Positions 11,566 through 23,066 of a stretch of 64,000 nucleotides of DNA are shown here, piece by piece. How positions within the stretch are numbered: position 1 is the first letter of the stretch; every line of letters begins with the position of its first letter. Under the pieces are notes generated by a model that worked only from the letters and a program-made list of their open reading frames with translations, was not told where the DNA came from and did not search any database. Source of the stretch: Phragmites australis (taxonomy: Eukaryota; Streptophyta; Magnoliopsida; Poales; Poaceae); assembly GCF_958298935.1 (NCBI RefSeq), contig NC_084929.1:186001-250000 (forward strand). Reading direction: 5' to 3'. A program made the position numbers and the translations under genes.

Positions 11566-14500
11566 ATGGAGCCTACGATCGCTGCTTCTTCGCCGGGACT
11601 GGGAGCCATGCTCTCCATTCCTGGGAAGCTTGAGTCGTTGCTTTCGAGGCCCGAGTTGGGGCTGCACAAGGAAGAGAGGAACAAGCTCCGTGTCCTCGTT
11701 GGCGATGTCCAAGAATTAATGGACAAGTACCTATTGGAGCCGTCAGAGGTGGAGGTCCCTGCCTTCACGGCCAACTGCTGGGTGAAAGAGGTGCGGGAAC
11801 TGTCGTACGACATCGACGACTTCGTCGACGAGCTCGTCCACGCCCGCGTCGTCCCCCGTTCTAAGGCCTCTCGGCTTCAGGAGAAGCGGAGACGGCGGCG
11901 CCGGTGGATTGCCGACGAGATCTCAGGATTTAGGACTCGTGTGAAGGAGGCTATTCAACGGTATAAGCGCTATCTTGGTAGCTGCGAGATGCGGCCTGCC
12001 AGGTGCTCAGATGGAAGCCCGCCTCCGGCTCCCCCTCCACCTGCACCGCTAGACGGGGGGGAGCCTTGCCGCCTTGTTGGTATGAACAGGAGCTCCATGG
12101 AAGAGCTTTGCGGCTGGCTGGCTGATGATGGACAACCGGGGCGCAAGGTGGTCACCATTGTAGGATTTGGAGGCGTCGGCAAGACCACCCTCGCCAAAGA
12201 ACTATACCGTAAGTTTGGATGGCAATTCGAGTGCATGGCTTTTGTACGGACATCTCGGAAACCAGACATGAGGAGGCTTCTCACTAGCATATTCTTACAA
12301 GTTCGACGGCTGCGGCACCAGCCCCCCCATGCTTTGGGGCCGCATGATCTGGTCGACGAGATCAAGGCATACCTAAAGGATAAGAAGTATGTTTTCTTTT
12401 CATGTATTAATTCTTTATTACTGCATAATGGCAAATCTATGTTGCATATTCTTCACTGCATAATTGCAAATCTATTTTTGGGATCAGTAAGTATTCCTTT
12501 TCTGCATATTCTTCACTGCTACATATCATACAAGGGAAGTATACCCTTCAAGACTCGCCACCAAAATATTCTTATCTTTAGGACGATTCGCAAGTTTCAA
12601 AGAGCTTTTGGACTTCCTCCATCGATCTAGGCTAGGCTTTCTTCTCGTGCTAAAGCTTCGTTATTAGACTGCATGTATGACTGCATGGTAGGTTGTCTTT
12701 AAGCCCACACGATGACATAATATGTAGCTCTTCTTAACAACGGGATTCGGAGGGCTGTCTGGCAAGGCTCCAACTCATGGATTCTTGTAAAAGCTGAAGT
12801 TTGTAGGATCAAATAAACAGCTATTTTTAGTCTAAAATAGGAACAAAATAACTCACCCAAACACTTACAGTCTACTTCGGTTTTGCCTCCAAGAATTCTT
12901 GTGGGTAGAAAAACCAACTCCAAAAATTCTTGAAGCCAGAGCCTGCTAAACGGGGTCTAAAGATTGCTTTCACCTTCATCAGGAAAACAAATTCTTCTTT
13001 TTTAATCCTCCATCCATTGTCTTTAGTCTTCAATGATTAATTCACTCACTAGAAGTATAGTTTCTTCCCCTGCCTCGCAATGGCTTCGTCATCCCTTCTT
13101 TAGGAATCCAATTATCCAACCAAACCCTGGTGCAAACTTTATTAATCTCAGTTACACAGCCCCTGCAGATAGTTTGCTGGGTTCTTGAGCCTGAACAATG
13201 ACATGGAACTGATAAGAAATCGCCTTGAGGGAAATGCCGTGCCTTCAGTTCTTTTCAACATAAGCTTTCATTCTTTCAGCACATTGGTCAGTTGTCTGCA
13301 TGCCTGTTTATTCGGCATGGCAGACTAGAACTACATCAAGTCTCTAAAACCAACTCTTCCTTTCAATTTGGGAATCACTAGCTTCTCCCAGAATTGCCAA
13401 TGAATTCCTCCCTTGTCAAGAGAACTAGTCCACCAGAACTTTCACATGTAGGCTGTCACACCCAGTTTTTAAGAGAACAAATCATATGTATTCCAGATGT
13501 ATGTCAGGATCAAGTTTTCATACATGCAGTGACATCATTAGTGATAACATAACTGTGTCATTAAATAACGATAATATTCATTACAAAAGGACCTGCAGGT
13601 CTAAAAGAAAACACTAAGATACCTTCATTAAGGAATGAGCCATACACCTTCATTAAGGAATGAGCCATATAGACCTAAACTAGTAGTGAGTAATCTGGGT
13701 CTTTGTACCTCAATGAACCCCAGTTTATAGTGACTATAATTAATATCATTCAACAATAGTTTGCTTTTTAATAATTTTTCTCTAATTTTTGTACTCCATC
13801 TGTTCTTTCTTAAATGTCATGACCTGCAAGACAATATTATTACAACATTATGAATGCATTTTAGTGATATTTTATTTATTACAAGGTAAAATTTGGCAGA
13901 ACTGTGTATTTTTAATGATAAACCTATCGCTACAGTTTTCATACTACTGAACTAGATAATTCAAAATATTGCTTCTCAAATTTCAGGATAACTGCATTCA
14001 AGGACCCTACAACGTCATTAAAAAACAAACGATTGCATGTCTCACCCGCTGACTGGAACAACATAGTATACTTGTTTTTTCACTTTTAGGGAGTGATAGT
14101 TATTGTCTGGGTTCACTAAAAGTATAGATATTATTTGGCAGGTACTTCATTATAATTGATGATTTATGGGCTTCCTCAACGTGGGATATTGTTAATCGTG
14201 CTTTGCCAAAGGGTAATTGTTGCAGCAGGATCCTAACTACTACCGAAGTTGACTTTGTAGCCCAGACATGCTGTGCTGATAACTCCAAGTATATCTTTAG
14301 GATGGAACCACTTAGTGAAGATGAGTCAATGGAATTATTTTTCAGTAGAATTTTTGGTCATCAGTCTGAATGTCCTCAACACCTCAAGGAAGTTTCCTAT
14401 GAAATCATAAAAAGAAGTGGTGGTTTACCGCTAGCAGTTATTAGTACAGCCAGTCTTTTAGCACGCCAGCCAACCAGTGTAGAGCAATGGAATTGCATAA

Positions 14501-16170
14501 AGAATTCACTGAGTTGCGATTTGGAAGGGATAGAGCAAGTTTTGAGCCTTGGTTACAACAATCTTCCTCATCATTTGAAAGCATGCATGCTACATTTGAG
14601 TCTATATGAAGAGGACTTCATAATCTTGAAGTATGACTTGGCGAATCAGTGGATAGATGAAGGTTTAATCTGTACAATGGAAGGGAATGACAAGGAGGAA
14701 GTTGCACGAAGCTATTTTGACGAGCTTGTTAACAGGGGAATGATCCAACCTGTAGATATCGGCTACAACGATGAAGTGTTATCCTGTACAGTGCATTACA
14801 TAATACTTGACTTTATTAAATACAAGTCAATAGAAGAGAATTTCATCACTGCAATAGATCATTCTCAGACTGCTATACGACTTGCTGATAAGGTCCGTCG
14901 ACTATCTCTTCATTTTGGCAATGCAGAAGATGCAGCAACACCAGCAAATTTGAGACTACAACAAGTTCGAACGCTTGCCTTTTTTGGACTCTTCAACTGT
15001 AAACCTTCCATTGTTGAGTTTAAGCTTCTCCAAGTTTTAATCCTTCAGTTATCAGTTGATCATGATGACATAAATTACGACCTTACTGAGATATCGGAAC
15101 TTTTTCGACTGAGATATTTGTATGTCAACGCATGCCATTTGCATGTTAATCTACCAGTGCAGATGCAACGGTTGAAAGATTTGGCGACACTGAAAATAGA
15201 AGCAAGAGTAAGTGCTGTTCCATCAGATATTGTTGATTTGCCATCTCTGAGGCACCTCCTCCTTCCAAGCGAAGCTAAGTTGCCCCATGGCATTGACCAC
15301 ATGACATCTCTTCACACTCTAGGGCATTTTGATCTCAGCAGTAACTCAATAGACAATATGATGGACCTTCGCGACCTGACCAATCTACAGGATCTTCATC
15401 TCACATGTTCTACAGTACAGTCTAATGAACTCAGGAACAATATGAAATGCCTTGGTTCAATTCTTGCAAAACTCAGAAACCTCAAGTCTCTAACTTTGGT
15501 ACCTGCAGACTCCCCTCATGTATCTACTAGGGATGATGATGATGCTGATGATGATGATGCTTCAAGCACGAGCATTTCTTTTGATGGCTTCAGCAGCGTG
15601 TCATCTCCTCCGGCCGTTCTTCGGAGATTTGAGTTGTCGCGGCGCTGTTGCATCTTACCCCGCCTACCTGAGTGGACCAAAGAACTTGCTAATCTCTGCA
15701 TTTTAAAGATTGCAGTTGGTGAGCTGTTGAGACATGATATTCTTGGTGGATTGCCTGCACTCACTGCTCTCTCGCTATATATCCAGACAGCGCCTAAAGA
15801 AAGGATTATCTTTGGCAGGGCAGGATTCTTAGTTCTGAGGTACTTCAAGTTCAGGTGCAGTGTACCTTGGCTCAAATTTGAGGCGGATGCAATGCCTAAG
15901 CTCCGGAAGCTCAAGCTAGGCTTCAATGCGCACAGATTTGATCAACATGGTTCCAAACCAATCAGCATCGAGCGCTTGTCAGGCCTTAAAGAGATATATG
16001 CAAAAATCTGGGGTGCAGGTGCTGATGCAGAGTCTGCCTTGACGACTGTCGTTAACAATGATCCAAGCAATCCTAGAATCAACGTCCAATTGGTGGACCG
16101 TGTTCGTTATGGTGACGCAAGTACGAGGGCAATGTGGAATTCTAAAAAAAACAAAGTACAAGGGCAATAG
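11566..16170 (+). CDS. Pi-ta-like: CC-NB-ARC-LRR immune receptor, Pi-ta-like
   Basis: Exons 11566-12386 and 14142-16170 (intron 12387-14141, GT-AG) encode 949 residues. Order: an N-terminal coiled-coil region with an EDVID-like patch (WVKEVRELSYDIDDFVDEL), an Arg-rich stretch, and a Pro-rich linker ([10 protein letters not shown]). The NB-ARC follows, with P-loop GFGGVGKTT (200-208), RNBS-A CMAFVRTSRKPDMRRLL, kinase-2 YFIIIDDLW (275-283), RNBS-B SRILTTT (302-308), GGLPLA (367-372) and the MHD position VHY (491-493). Irregular LRRs follow, holding an Asp-rich insertion (738-747). NLRs of this type are cytoplasmic ATP/ADP switches that detect pathogen effectors. As I recall it, rice Pi-ta (about 928 residues) has one intron just before the same kinase-2 segment and matching motifs (WIADE, DLWASS, SIEENF, DKVRRLSLHF). 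Recognition specificity cannot be inferred. The start is the first ATG of the long frame; the 3' end may be frameshifted (see 16171-16294). Confidence 0.92.
12735..12960. mobile_element. MITE-like inverted-repeat element in the NLR intron
   Basis: The right end, reverse complemented, reads TTAGACCCCGTTTAGCAGGC and continues TCTGGCTTCAAGAATT. The left end reads ttaacaacgggattcgg and continues ctgtctggcaaggctcc...ggattcttg. The two are imperfect inverted repeats about 220 bp apart, with no coding capacity. The element lies 350 bp into the intron and does not touch either splice site. Confidence 0.45.
13619..13672. repeat. Tandem pair of a 26-bp unit in the NLR intron
   Basis: Two adjacent copies of accttcattaaggaatgag plus ccata lie within the intron. 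The rest of the intron (13000-14141) is AT-rich and shows no other feature. Confidence 0.7.
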
Positions 16171-16294
16171 ATGAAGGAAACATGAGTCTAGAGCAACTAG
16201 ATAGGATCCTGGAGGAAGGCGTAGATGAAAGTTACATAACTCAAGGTGAGGACAGGGGAATTAAAGACGAGAAGAAACATGCTGATGATTACAG
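16171..16294 (+). pseudogene. Probable out-of-frame C-terminal extension of the NLR
   Basis: One frame over from the NLR stop, the sequence stays open and protein-like: STRAIDEGNMSLEQLDRILE, then EGVDESYITQGEDRG and KHADDYR, ending exactly at a good donor (acag|gtaag at 16294/16295). This frame joins the NLR frame at the run of eight A at 16144-16151: one extra A would make the exon continuous. This suggests a 1-bp loss in a homopolymer, either real or a sequencing error. As I recall, Pi-ta in rice has alternative transcripts with extra 3' exons, so further exons are possible. None was recognised between 16295 and 16740. Confidence 0.45.
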
Positions 16295-16523
16295 GTAAGA
16301 AAAAAACAAATGTTGCCTCCTCATTCTCTATTTTAGCTTAGATATTTGAACCTGATCACCTCGTGTGAGTGTGTGACCCAATCGTAATGAGGCTAAATGG
16401 TCTTTCTGATCAGGATTTCTGCGATACTGGAGTCGGTTTCTTCTCACTCTCCCGCACTTCGTCGGAAAACCCCACAGGCTCCTTCCTGCATGCTGTCGGC
16501 TATGCCCAGGAACGCACACACAC

Positions 16524-16571
16524 AAGCGAACGCGAGGTAGAAGAAGCAAGCGAACGCGAGGTAGAAGAAGC
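16524..16571. repeat. Tandem pair of a 24-bp unit
   Basis: The phrase aagcgaacgcgaggtagaag plus aagc occurs twice in succession. It lies in non-coding DNA between the NLR and the PP2C relic; 16295-16950 shows no other feature. Confidence 0.7.
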
Positions 16572-16949
16572 ACAGTAGATTTTCCGGCGACGAACTCGCC
16601 TGTCTCTTAGCTAGATTATTCTCTGGACTTAGCTCGCTGAGATGGAGGGTTACAACGGCATTTTATAAACCACAGCGACACACACGGAGCTCTCCTCCAT
16701 CGCCCGGTCTCCTCGCGCCGATCCGCTCGACCCGGACCACGCCATGCCCGAGCCTCACGCTCGTCTTCACAACATGCTCCTCAATGCGCGGCTAACGCAA
16801 TCCACTGCACACGCCTCCACTCACGAGCCCGACTCGAACGACCTGGAGCGCGACACGACGCGCTCGGAACTCCGCCATGGCCGCAGCCTCTCTGCAGCTC
16901 ATGTACAACTCGGCGACACACGCCACACAACGCACACCACGGCCATGTC

Positions 16950-18254
16950 AAGGTTATTGCTAACACATGCTGCGGGGTCTCACCCACCTCAAAATCTACC
17001 GCTGAGGGCCGCGACCACCTGCTTTGGTGGGCCGACCGCGTGAGCTGCCACGCTGGCAAACTCTCCGTTGCTGTTGTCCAGGCCAACAATTTGCTCGAGG
17101 ACCAGTGCCACATTGAGTCGTCCTGGCACCTTCATTGGCGTCTTCGATGGCCACGGTGGCCCCGAGGCCGCCAGGTTTGCCAGCGAGCACCTCTTCAACC
17201 ACCTCCAAAGTGAGTAAAGCCCCCAGTTCCCAACAACATTGACTATGTAGACGCATAAATATACGGTAGGGTTGATGCGGACGCGATGCAAGTTATTAGG
17301 TTTGTCTGTGCAGTGAACGCGTCCAGCCGACAGGTCGTGACGGCCGATGCTATCAGGAAGGCGTTCAAGTCCACGGAGGAAGGGTTCATCAAGCTCGTGT
17401 CGAGCCAATGGGAATCCAAGCCGCAAATCGCCGCCGTCGGGTCATGCTGCCTCGTTGGCATCGTGCACCAGAAGATGCTCTTCGTTGCCAACCTCGGAAG
17501 CAGCCGTGCTGTTCTCGGAAAGGTCTTTGGCACAAGACAGATTGCCGCGGAGCAGCTTTTCAGTGAGCACATAGCCAGTGACGTGCGTATCAGGCGTGAG
17601 CTCATGGCTGAGCACCCTGATGATCCGCATATTGTTGTGCTCAAGCGTAATGTCTGGAGAGTGAAGGGACTCATACAGGTCAGTTTTATCTTAACGTTTC
17701 TTTTTTGTGTCACAGTATTTCAACCCGAAATGTCCTGCTTACGCAATGGATGATCGATGCAGGTGTCGAGATCAATAGTTGACGCATACTTGAAACACCC
17801 GCAGTATAACAAGGAACCGCTCCAGCCGAAGTTCAGACTTTCTGAACCATTCAGCAGACCAATATTGAGTGCCAACCCATCTATCATCTGACGCAGTCTT
17901 CAACCAAGTGACCGTTTCATCATATTTGCCTCGGATGGTTTGTGGGAATTATTGAGTAATCAGGAAGCTGTTGAGATTGTTCACAACCATCAACATGCTG
18001 TTAGCTTCCACTTATCTGTTTCCTCTCATTCATCTCGTGAACGCGTGTGTGGGGGGCTAGGCGAAATGCCTTGTTATGACTGGATGACTTCTTTTGTTTT
18101 ATTCAGGGAAGCGCAAGAAAGCTCATAAAAGCAGTTCTTCATGAAGCAGCAAAGAAACATGAGATGCGTTACTCAGATGTCACGAAGATCGACAGGGGCG
18201 TTCGTAGGTATTTCCATGACGATATCTGTCGTCGTCTTATTCATAGATTATGAC
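16950..18254 (+). pseudogene. PP2C (clade D) protein phosphatase pseudogene
   Basis: Pieces in order: [54 protein letters not shown] (metal-site DGHGG), intron donor at about 17212, RKAFKSTEEGF, KPQIAAVGSCCLVGI, DDPHIVVLKRNVWRVKGLIQ, a second intron at about 17681-17761, [30 protein letters not shown], a third intron, then [20 protein letters not shown] and FHDDI. Defects seen: a frameshift before GTFIGVF, NLGDSRAVLG changed to NLGSSRAVLG, SIGDAYLK changed to SIVDAYLK, an in-frame TGA at 17889-17891 (before RSLQPSD), and a 2-bp loss in the final DDITVVV block. Clade-D PP2Cs dephosphorylate targets such as plasma-membrane H+-ATPases in plants. With conserved residues altered and the frame broken, this copy should be inactive. 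Confidence 0.85.
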
Positions 18255-18996
18255 CTATTAGTGAAACGCCATAAAGTGGGGCAGCCACTTTCCATCAGAT
18301 ACCCTATGATCTAGTTCATCCATGGATGCTCTGTTTCTCTCAGCAGCAATGGCCAATGAGATGATCTCATCAACCGGACGTTGTTAACAGGAGACAGCAC
18401 AACCTCCTGCACCTGTTTGCGTTCCTTTCTTTTTTATTTCACTTTCGCACAAAAAATTGACTGGTTGCTAAATTTGTTGTAACATAGGCCCTATTGGTTG
18501 TATGCGAACAATTATACCTAAACAGGCCAAAGGGCATAAGTCGCATGCACCGGTTTGTGTAGTGAAAGGAGTTTAGTCCCGTATTCCTTACCATGTAAAA
18601 GATATCCTTCCACCCCCAAATAAGGAGAGGAGGGGTTCCTAAGTTGTGCATATAAGAAAATCAATACAGTGGAGTGGTATTGGACTACATATTGTATTTT
18701 ATGTGCTATTACTTTTGATTTCATGTTTTATCAATGTGCGTAACGTGATTATTACAACATGTAATCAGCAATCGTGCTTGCTAATTAGGTACCTTTCGCA
18801 AATTGTTTTTAGGAATTAATTAAAAAAATTCCCTAGAATTAGGGCGAACCTTGGCACTGCCTCCCTTCGGCCAACCTTTGCCTTTGATGCTCCTCCCCGG
18901 TCAACTAGCCGAGCTGCCTAGGCATGCTCGTCGACCGCGCCTCTTTGGCCGCCACTTTCCTGCCTTGGCGTGGAACCTTGAATACGAGGTCCGACA
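18255..18996. other. Intergenic, no gene seen
   Basis: Sequence downstream of the PP2C relic, with no coding signal on either strand and no recognisable repeat end. Confidence 0.5.
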
Positions 18997-19210
18997 TCAA
19001 CTATAAAGGGTTATTGTATGCAATGTAACTACCGCGAGCAGTAACCGAAAGCTTGTCAACAATAGACATAGGAGTAGGTGCACCTTTGCACGAGACCATA
19101 CCGACACGACCAAGAAGATCACTAACATACTTGGTCTGTGAGAGAATGATCCCATCATTGACCGGCTGGACTTCAATACCAATAAAAAGATGCAATGCCC
19201 TAAGGTCCTT
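18997..19210 (-). pseudogene. Ty1/copia reverse-transcriptase fragment
   Basis: The minus strand encodes KDLRALHLFIGIEVQPVNDG, then IILSQTKYVSDLLGRVGM and STPMS-like APTPMSIVDKL. This is the C-terminal part of the copia RVT_2 domain, whose usual form is KDLGxLHYFLGIEV...QxKYAxDLL. It is cut on the right at codon KDL by the CACTA terminus at 19212. The left part loses homology before RNase H. It is a fragment without LTRs. Confidence 0.85.
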
Positions 19211-19739
19211 ATACTACTACAGAACTAGTCTTACATACTGATCCATCACTGCTGGTTCCTAATGGACCAGCAGTGATGGGTAGCATTGCCGTTTTATACG
19301 AAGCGCGGGAAGAATTAGTTATCGTGGCTTATAGAACGGTAGTGATAAGGGTCATCACTGCCGGCTGATGGTTTGAGCCGGCAGTGATACCCAGCTATAT
19401 CATCACTGCCGACTGAAGATACCAACCGGCAATGATACAAGGGCATCATTGCCGGCTGGTGATTTGAGCTAGCAGTGATGCCTCGACTATATAAAAGTGG
19501 TCATCTCCTTCCCTAAGTCCGAGCACAACAAAGATGAACTCTGTTTTCTTGCTCGGTGGCGGCTATTTTTACTCACCAAGTTCTTGGGGGTTTCAAAAAG
19601 TTGAGGAATCCTCATGCCCTAGGTGTTTCAAGGTATGTAATTTCATCTCCAATCCATTTATAGTTGAATTTTATTTGCTAAATTGCTCTAGATTTTGAAA
19701 TGATGGAGATGAACCTATGGTCATGATGTTTGAAGACAA

Positions 19740-20245
19740 TGTAGATGCAATTATACCTCATTTATGATATGTAAGCTTCAATTAGTAGCTTATGGTATAA
19801 ACTTTAGGCATGACCATATTTATTTTTTATTTTTAATGAATTAGAAAATTTAGCCATAATATTAAGGTATATAGTAAGCTCCAATTATATTTTTTACATT
19901 TTAATTAATTAGCAAGCTTTAATATAGAAACTTTAGGTAGGAGCATATTTATGGTTGATTTTTAATGAATTAAAAAATAGCCATAATATTTAGGTATGTA
20001 GCAAGCTCCAATTATATTTTTTATATTTTAATTAATTAGCATGCTCCAATATATAAATTTTAGGTATGAGCATATTTATTTTGATTTTTAATGATTAAAA
20101 ATTTTCACCGTGATATTTAGGTATGTAGCAAGATACCATTATATTTTTTTATATTTTATTTAATTAGCAAGCTCCAACATAGAAACTTTATGTATGAGCG
20201 TATTTACTTTTTATTTTTACTTAATTAGTCCTATATAAGGGTTGA
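19740..20245. repeat. 127-bp tandem repeats in the CACTA leader
   Basis: The phrase aggtatgtagcaagctcc and variants recur with ggtat at 19866, 19993 and 20120, giving an exact 127-bp period. A more degenerate unit precedes them. Units are AT-rich with conserved words attaattagcaagctcc and gagcatatttattt. The last unit recurs near 22680 in the duplicated leader. Confidence 0.85.
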
Positions 20246-20448
20246 ATAATAATGAAAAAAATTTGGGATGGCACCAACAAACACTCATCGAAAGCTGACG
20301 TGAAAGCATACAAAAGGCGGCTCCTCCAACCCGAGCCAATTACCGGTAGTAGATGGCGAGGTAATTTATTTGTTGGTGATTACAAAATATTCTAGATGTT
20401 ATGAATTTGGATTTACAATAATGATATAATTGTAGATAGACAGAAGAT

Positions 20449-22418
20449 GGATGTACAATGCGAGACGTGTGAGCGCGGAGTATAGGAACGATATGGAGTA
20501 TTTCCTGGTAGCAGCCGCGGTGCACAAGTCAAATACATAGTCTCAATACATGTGTTGTCCATACATCAATTATGAGAAAAAGAAGAAAATTTCTACCACC
20601 CAGCAGATACATTCTCACTTGATGCCAAGGGGCTTTATGCCTAGATATACTCATTGGACCAAGCACGGTGAAGTTGAGATCGTACAGGAAGGGCAATACA
20701 TTGGCAGAGAAGACGAAGACTTGTGCACCGATATGCCTGCTGATGAATACACCGATATGCCGCCTACTGAAGATACGTTGGTCGATGATGATCTAGAGGA
20801 GATGTTGGTTGACACCAACGCCGATGATCTGGAGCAGATGTTGCACGATGGGGAGGGAAACTTCACCAATGAAAGAGAGTTTCAAAAGTTTTAGTGTATA
20901 GTAGAGGACTCTCAAACACCGTTGTTCCCGGACTGCGAGAAGGAGCACACAAAGTTGCGTACTGTGCTTTCACTGCTACAATTGAAGGCAAGCAACGGGT
21001 TGTCTGATACAAGTTTCACACAGTTATTACTATTTTTAAAGAAATTATTTTTAAAGGAAAATATTCTGCCAGAAAACACGTACCGAGTCAAGCAAGTTGT
21101 GTGCCCATTAAGGTTGGAAGTGCATAAAATACATGCATGTCCAAACGATTGCATGTTGTATCACGGAGAGCATGCAGACTTGAAAGCGTGTCTCATCTGT
21201 GGTGTAGCATGGTACAAGCATGATAGTGATGATATCGATGGTGAAGTAAAGAAGAAAAGGCCTCTCGTTAAGGTGATGTGGTATTTTCCTATAGTCCCCC
21301 ATTTGGAGTGTTTATTCACGAACAAAAAGCATGCCGAATTGATGCGATGGCATACCGAGGAGCGCAAGGATGATGGAATGTTGAGACACCCTGATGATTC
21401 TACGCAGTGGAGAAACGTCGATAGAAAATACAAGAAGCCCTTTGCAGAAGATGTGAGGAATATAAGATTTGGGTTGAGTACGAATGGGATGAATCCATTC
21501 GGCAACATGAGCAGTAGTCATAGCACTTGGCCTGTGACTCTATGTATCTACAACCTTCCTCCTTGGTTGTGTATGAAGCGGAAGTACATTATGATGCTTA
21601 TGCTGATACCAGGGTCGAGACAACCTGGCAACGATATCGATGTGTACTGAAAACATTAATGGAAGATCTTGTAATACTCTGCAACAATAGTGTGCAGGTA
21701 TGTGATGCATATAAAAGAGAGAACTTCACCCTACGTGCAATATTGTTCGTAACAATCCAGGATTGGCCAGCCCTTGGTAACCTATCGGACCAGACTGTCA
21801 AAGGCTACTGTGCATGCGTGCATTGCTTGAATAAAATAGAGAGCTTGTGGTTGAAGAACAGCCAAAAAATTGTGTACCTATGTTATCATAAATTTCTTCG
21901 CAAAGAACACCCGTATCGCAGCAACAGGAGAGCTTTTGATGGGAAACTTGAGACTGGATCATCTCCTAAGCATCGCACTGGGAGACAATTATATGAGATG
22001 GTAAAGTGACTTAGAGTTATACTTGGAAAGGGACGCGGGAGTACACTAGTTCTGAAATCTAATCTTAAAGCTCCTATGTTCAAAAAGAACTCTGTTTTTT
22101 TGGACTTAGTTTATTGGTTGGATTTGGTGGTTCGACACGCAATCGATGTCATGCACATTGAGAAGAACGTGTGTGATAGCTTGATTGGTATATTATTAGA
22201 CATACCTGACAAAATAAAAGACACACTCCAAGCACGGAAGGACCTGAAACGTTTGAAACTTAGACAGGATCTACATCCTGAAGATATGCAAGAAAGTGAC
22301 AAATATCTTGGTCCCGCTAGCTACAGTCTGAGCAAGGCGGAGAAAAGTGCAATGTGCAAGTGCTTGCATGGAATCAAAGTTCCATCCGGTTACTCCGCCA
22401 ACATAACAGCACATTACT
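20449..22418 (+). pseudogene. CACTA TNP2-type transposase, broken
   Basis: Order: transposase-associated domain (RWMYNARRVSAEYRNDMEYF, CCPYINYEKKKK, QIHSHLMPRGFMPRYTHWTK), an acidic linker (DMPADEYTDMPPTEDT), then the TNP2 core: PDCEKEHTKLRTVLSLLQLK, YRVKQVVCPLRLEVHKIHAC, LKACLICGVAWYK, GNMSSSHSTWPVTLCIYNLP, MLIPGSRQPGNDIDVY, FTLRAILFVTIQDWPALGNL, ECVH-like CACVHCLNK, and VRHAIDVMHIEKNVCDSLIG. Breaks: TAG at 20538 and 20892, a 1-bp loss at about 21648 (VY|LKTL), and TGA at 22007. The gene stops at VPSGYSANIT, after which the 3' subterminal repeats begin, so the C-terminal third (DUF4218/DUF4216 region) is deleted. In intact elements this protein cuts at the CACTA termini. Confidence 0.9.
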
Positions 22419-22624
22419 TCCAGCTCCAAAACCCACTTCATTGCTGGTTTTGGAGCCAGCAGTGGGTAATGAGCAGTAATAGTCGGGGACTATCACTGCC
22501 GGTTCGGGGGACCGGCAGTGAAGAAGTTATCACTGCCAGCTAAAGGCTTCATCCGGCAGTGATGATGGAGGAATCACTGCCGGCTGAAGGCTTCAGCCGA
22601 CAATGATGCCTTGAGAATCACTAC

Positions 22625-23066
22625 TATTATATTTAGGTATGAGCATATTTATTTTAATTTTTAATGAATTAAAAAATTTCACCATGATATTTAGATATGT
22701 AGCAAGATACCATTATATTTTTTATATTTTATTTAATTAGCAAGCTCCAACATAGAAACTTTATGTATGAGCGTATTTATTTTTTATTTTTACTTAATTA
22801 GTCCTACATAAGGGTTGAATAATAATGAAAATTTCTTGGGATGGCACCAACAAACACTCATTGGAAGCGGACGCGAAAGCATGCAAAAGGCGGCTCCTCC
22901 AACCCGGACCAATTGCCGGTAGGAGATGGCGAGGTAATTTATTTGTTGGTGATTGCAAAATCTTCTAGATGTTATGAAGTTAGATTTACAATAATGATAT
23001 AATTATAGATGGATAGAAGATGGATGTACGATGCGAGACATTTGAGTGCAGAGTACAGGAACGATG
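22625..23066. repeat. Second copy of the CACTA leader (direct repeat)
   Basis: This segment repeats about 20040-20488 with scattered differences: the 127-bp-type unit, gggttgaataataatgaaaa, gatggcaccaacaaacactc, the gccaatt(a/g)ccggtag block, and the first codons of the transposase-associated domain (RWMYDARHLSAEYRND). It then stops abruptly at the gypsy RT fragment. It begins right after CACTACTATTATA at about 22619. It may be a second element lacking its subterminal region, or a partial tandem duplication. Confidence 0.75.

Larger units (their letters stand above)
19212..22625 (+). mobile_element. CACTA (En/Spm) element, truncated, with subterminal repeats
   Basis: The left end reads tACTACTACAGAAC, one change from a standard CACTACTA terminus. 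To about 19500 it is followed by inverted words tatcactgccggctgatgg / gagccggcagtgata. An AT-rich leader with 127-bp repeats (19740-20245) precedes the transposase relic (20449-22418). From 22430 to 22620 the same subterminal words return (ccggcagtgat / atcactgccgg), marking the 3' end region. A clean right-hand TAGTG end is not seen: the sequence passes at about 22625 into a second copy of the leader. It interrupts a copia gene on its left. Confidence 0.8.

Noticed and set aside
12387..12630. Reading through the NLR intron (354-codon frame)
   Set aside because: The frame continues past the donor by chance. Kinase-2 follows only after splicing to 14142, the same place as the intron of the related rice gene.
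16744..17043. 99-codon frame as the start of the PP2C
   Set aside because: Its frame differs from the one encoding [18 protein letters not shown], and the peptide has no family match.
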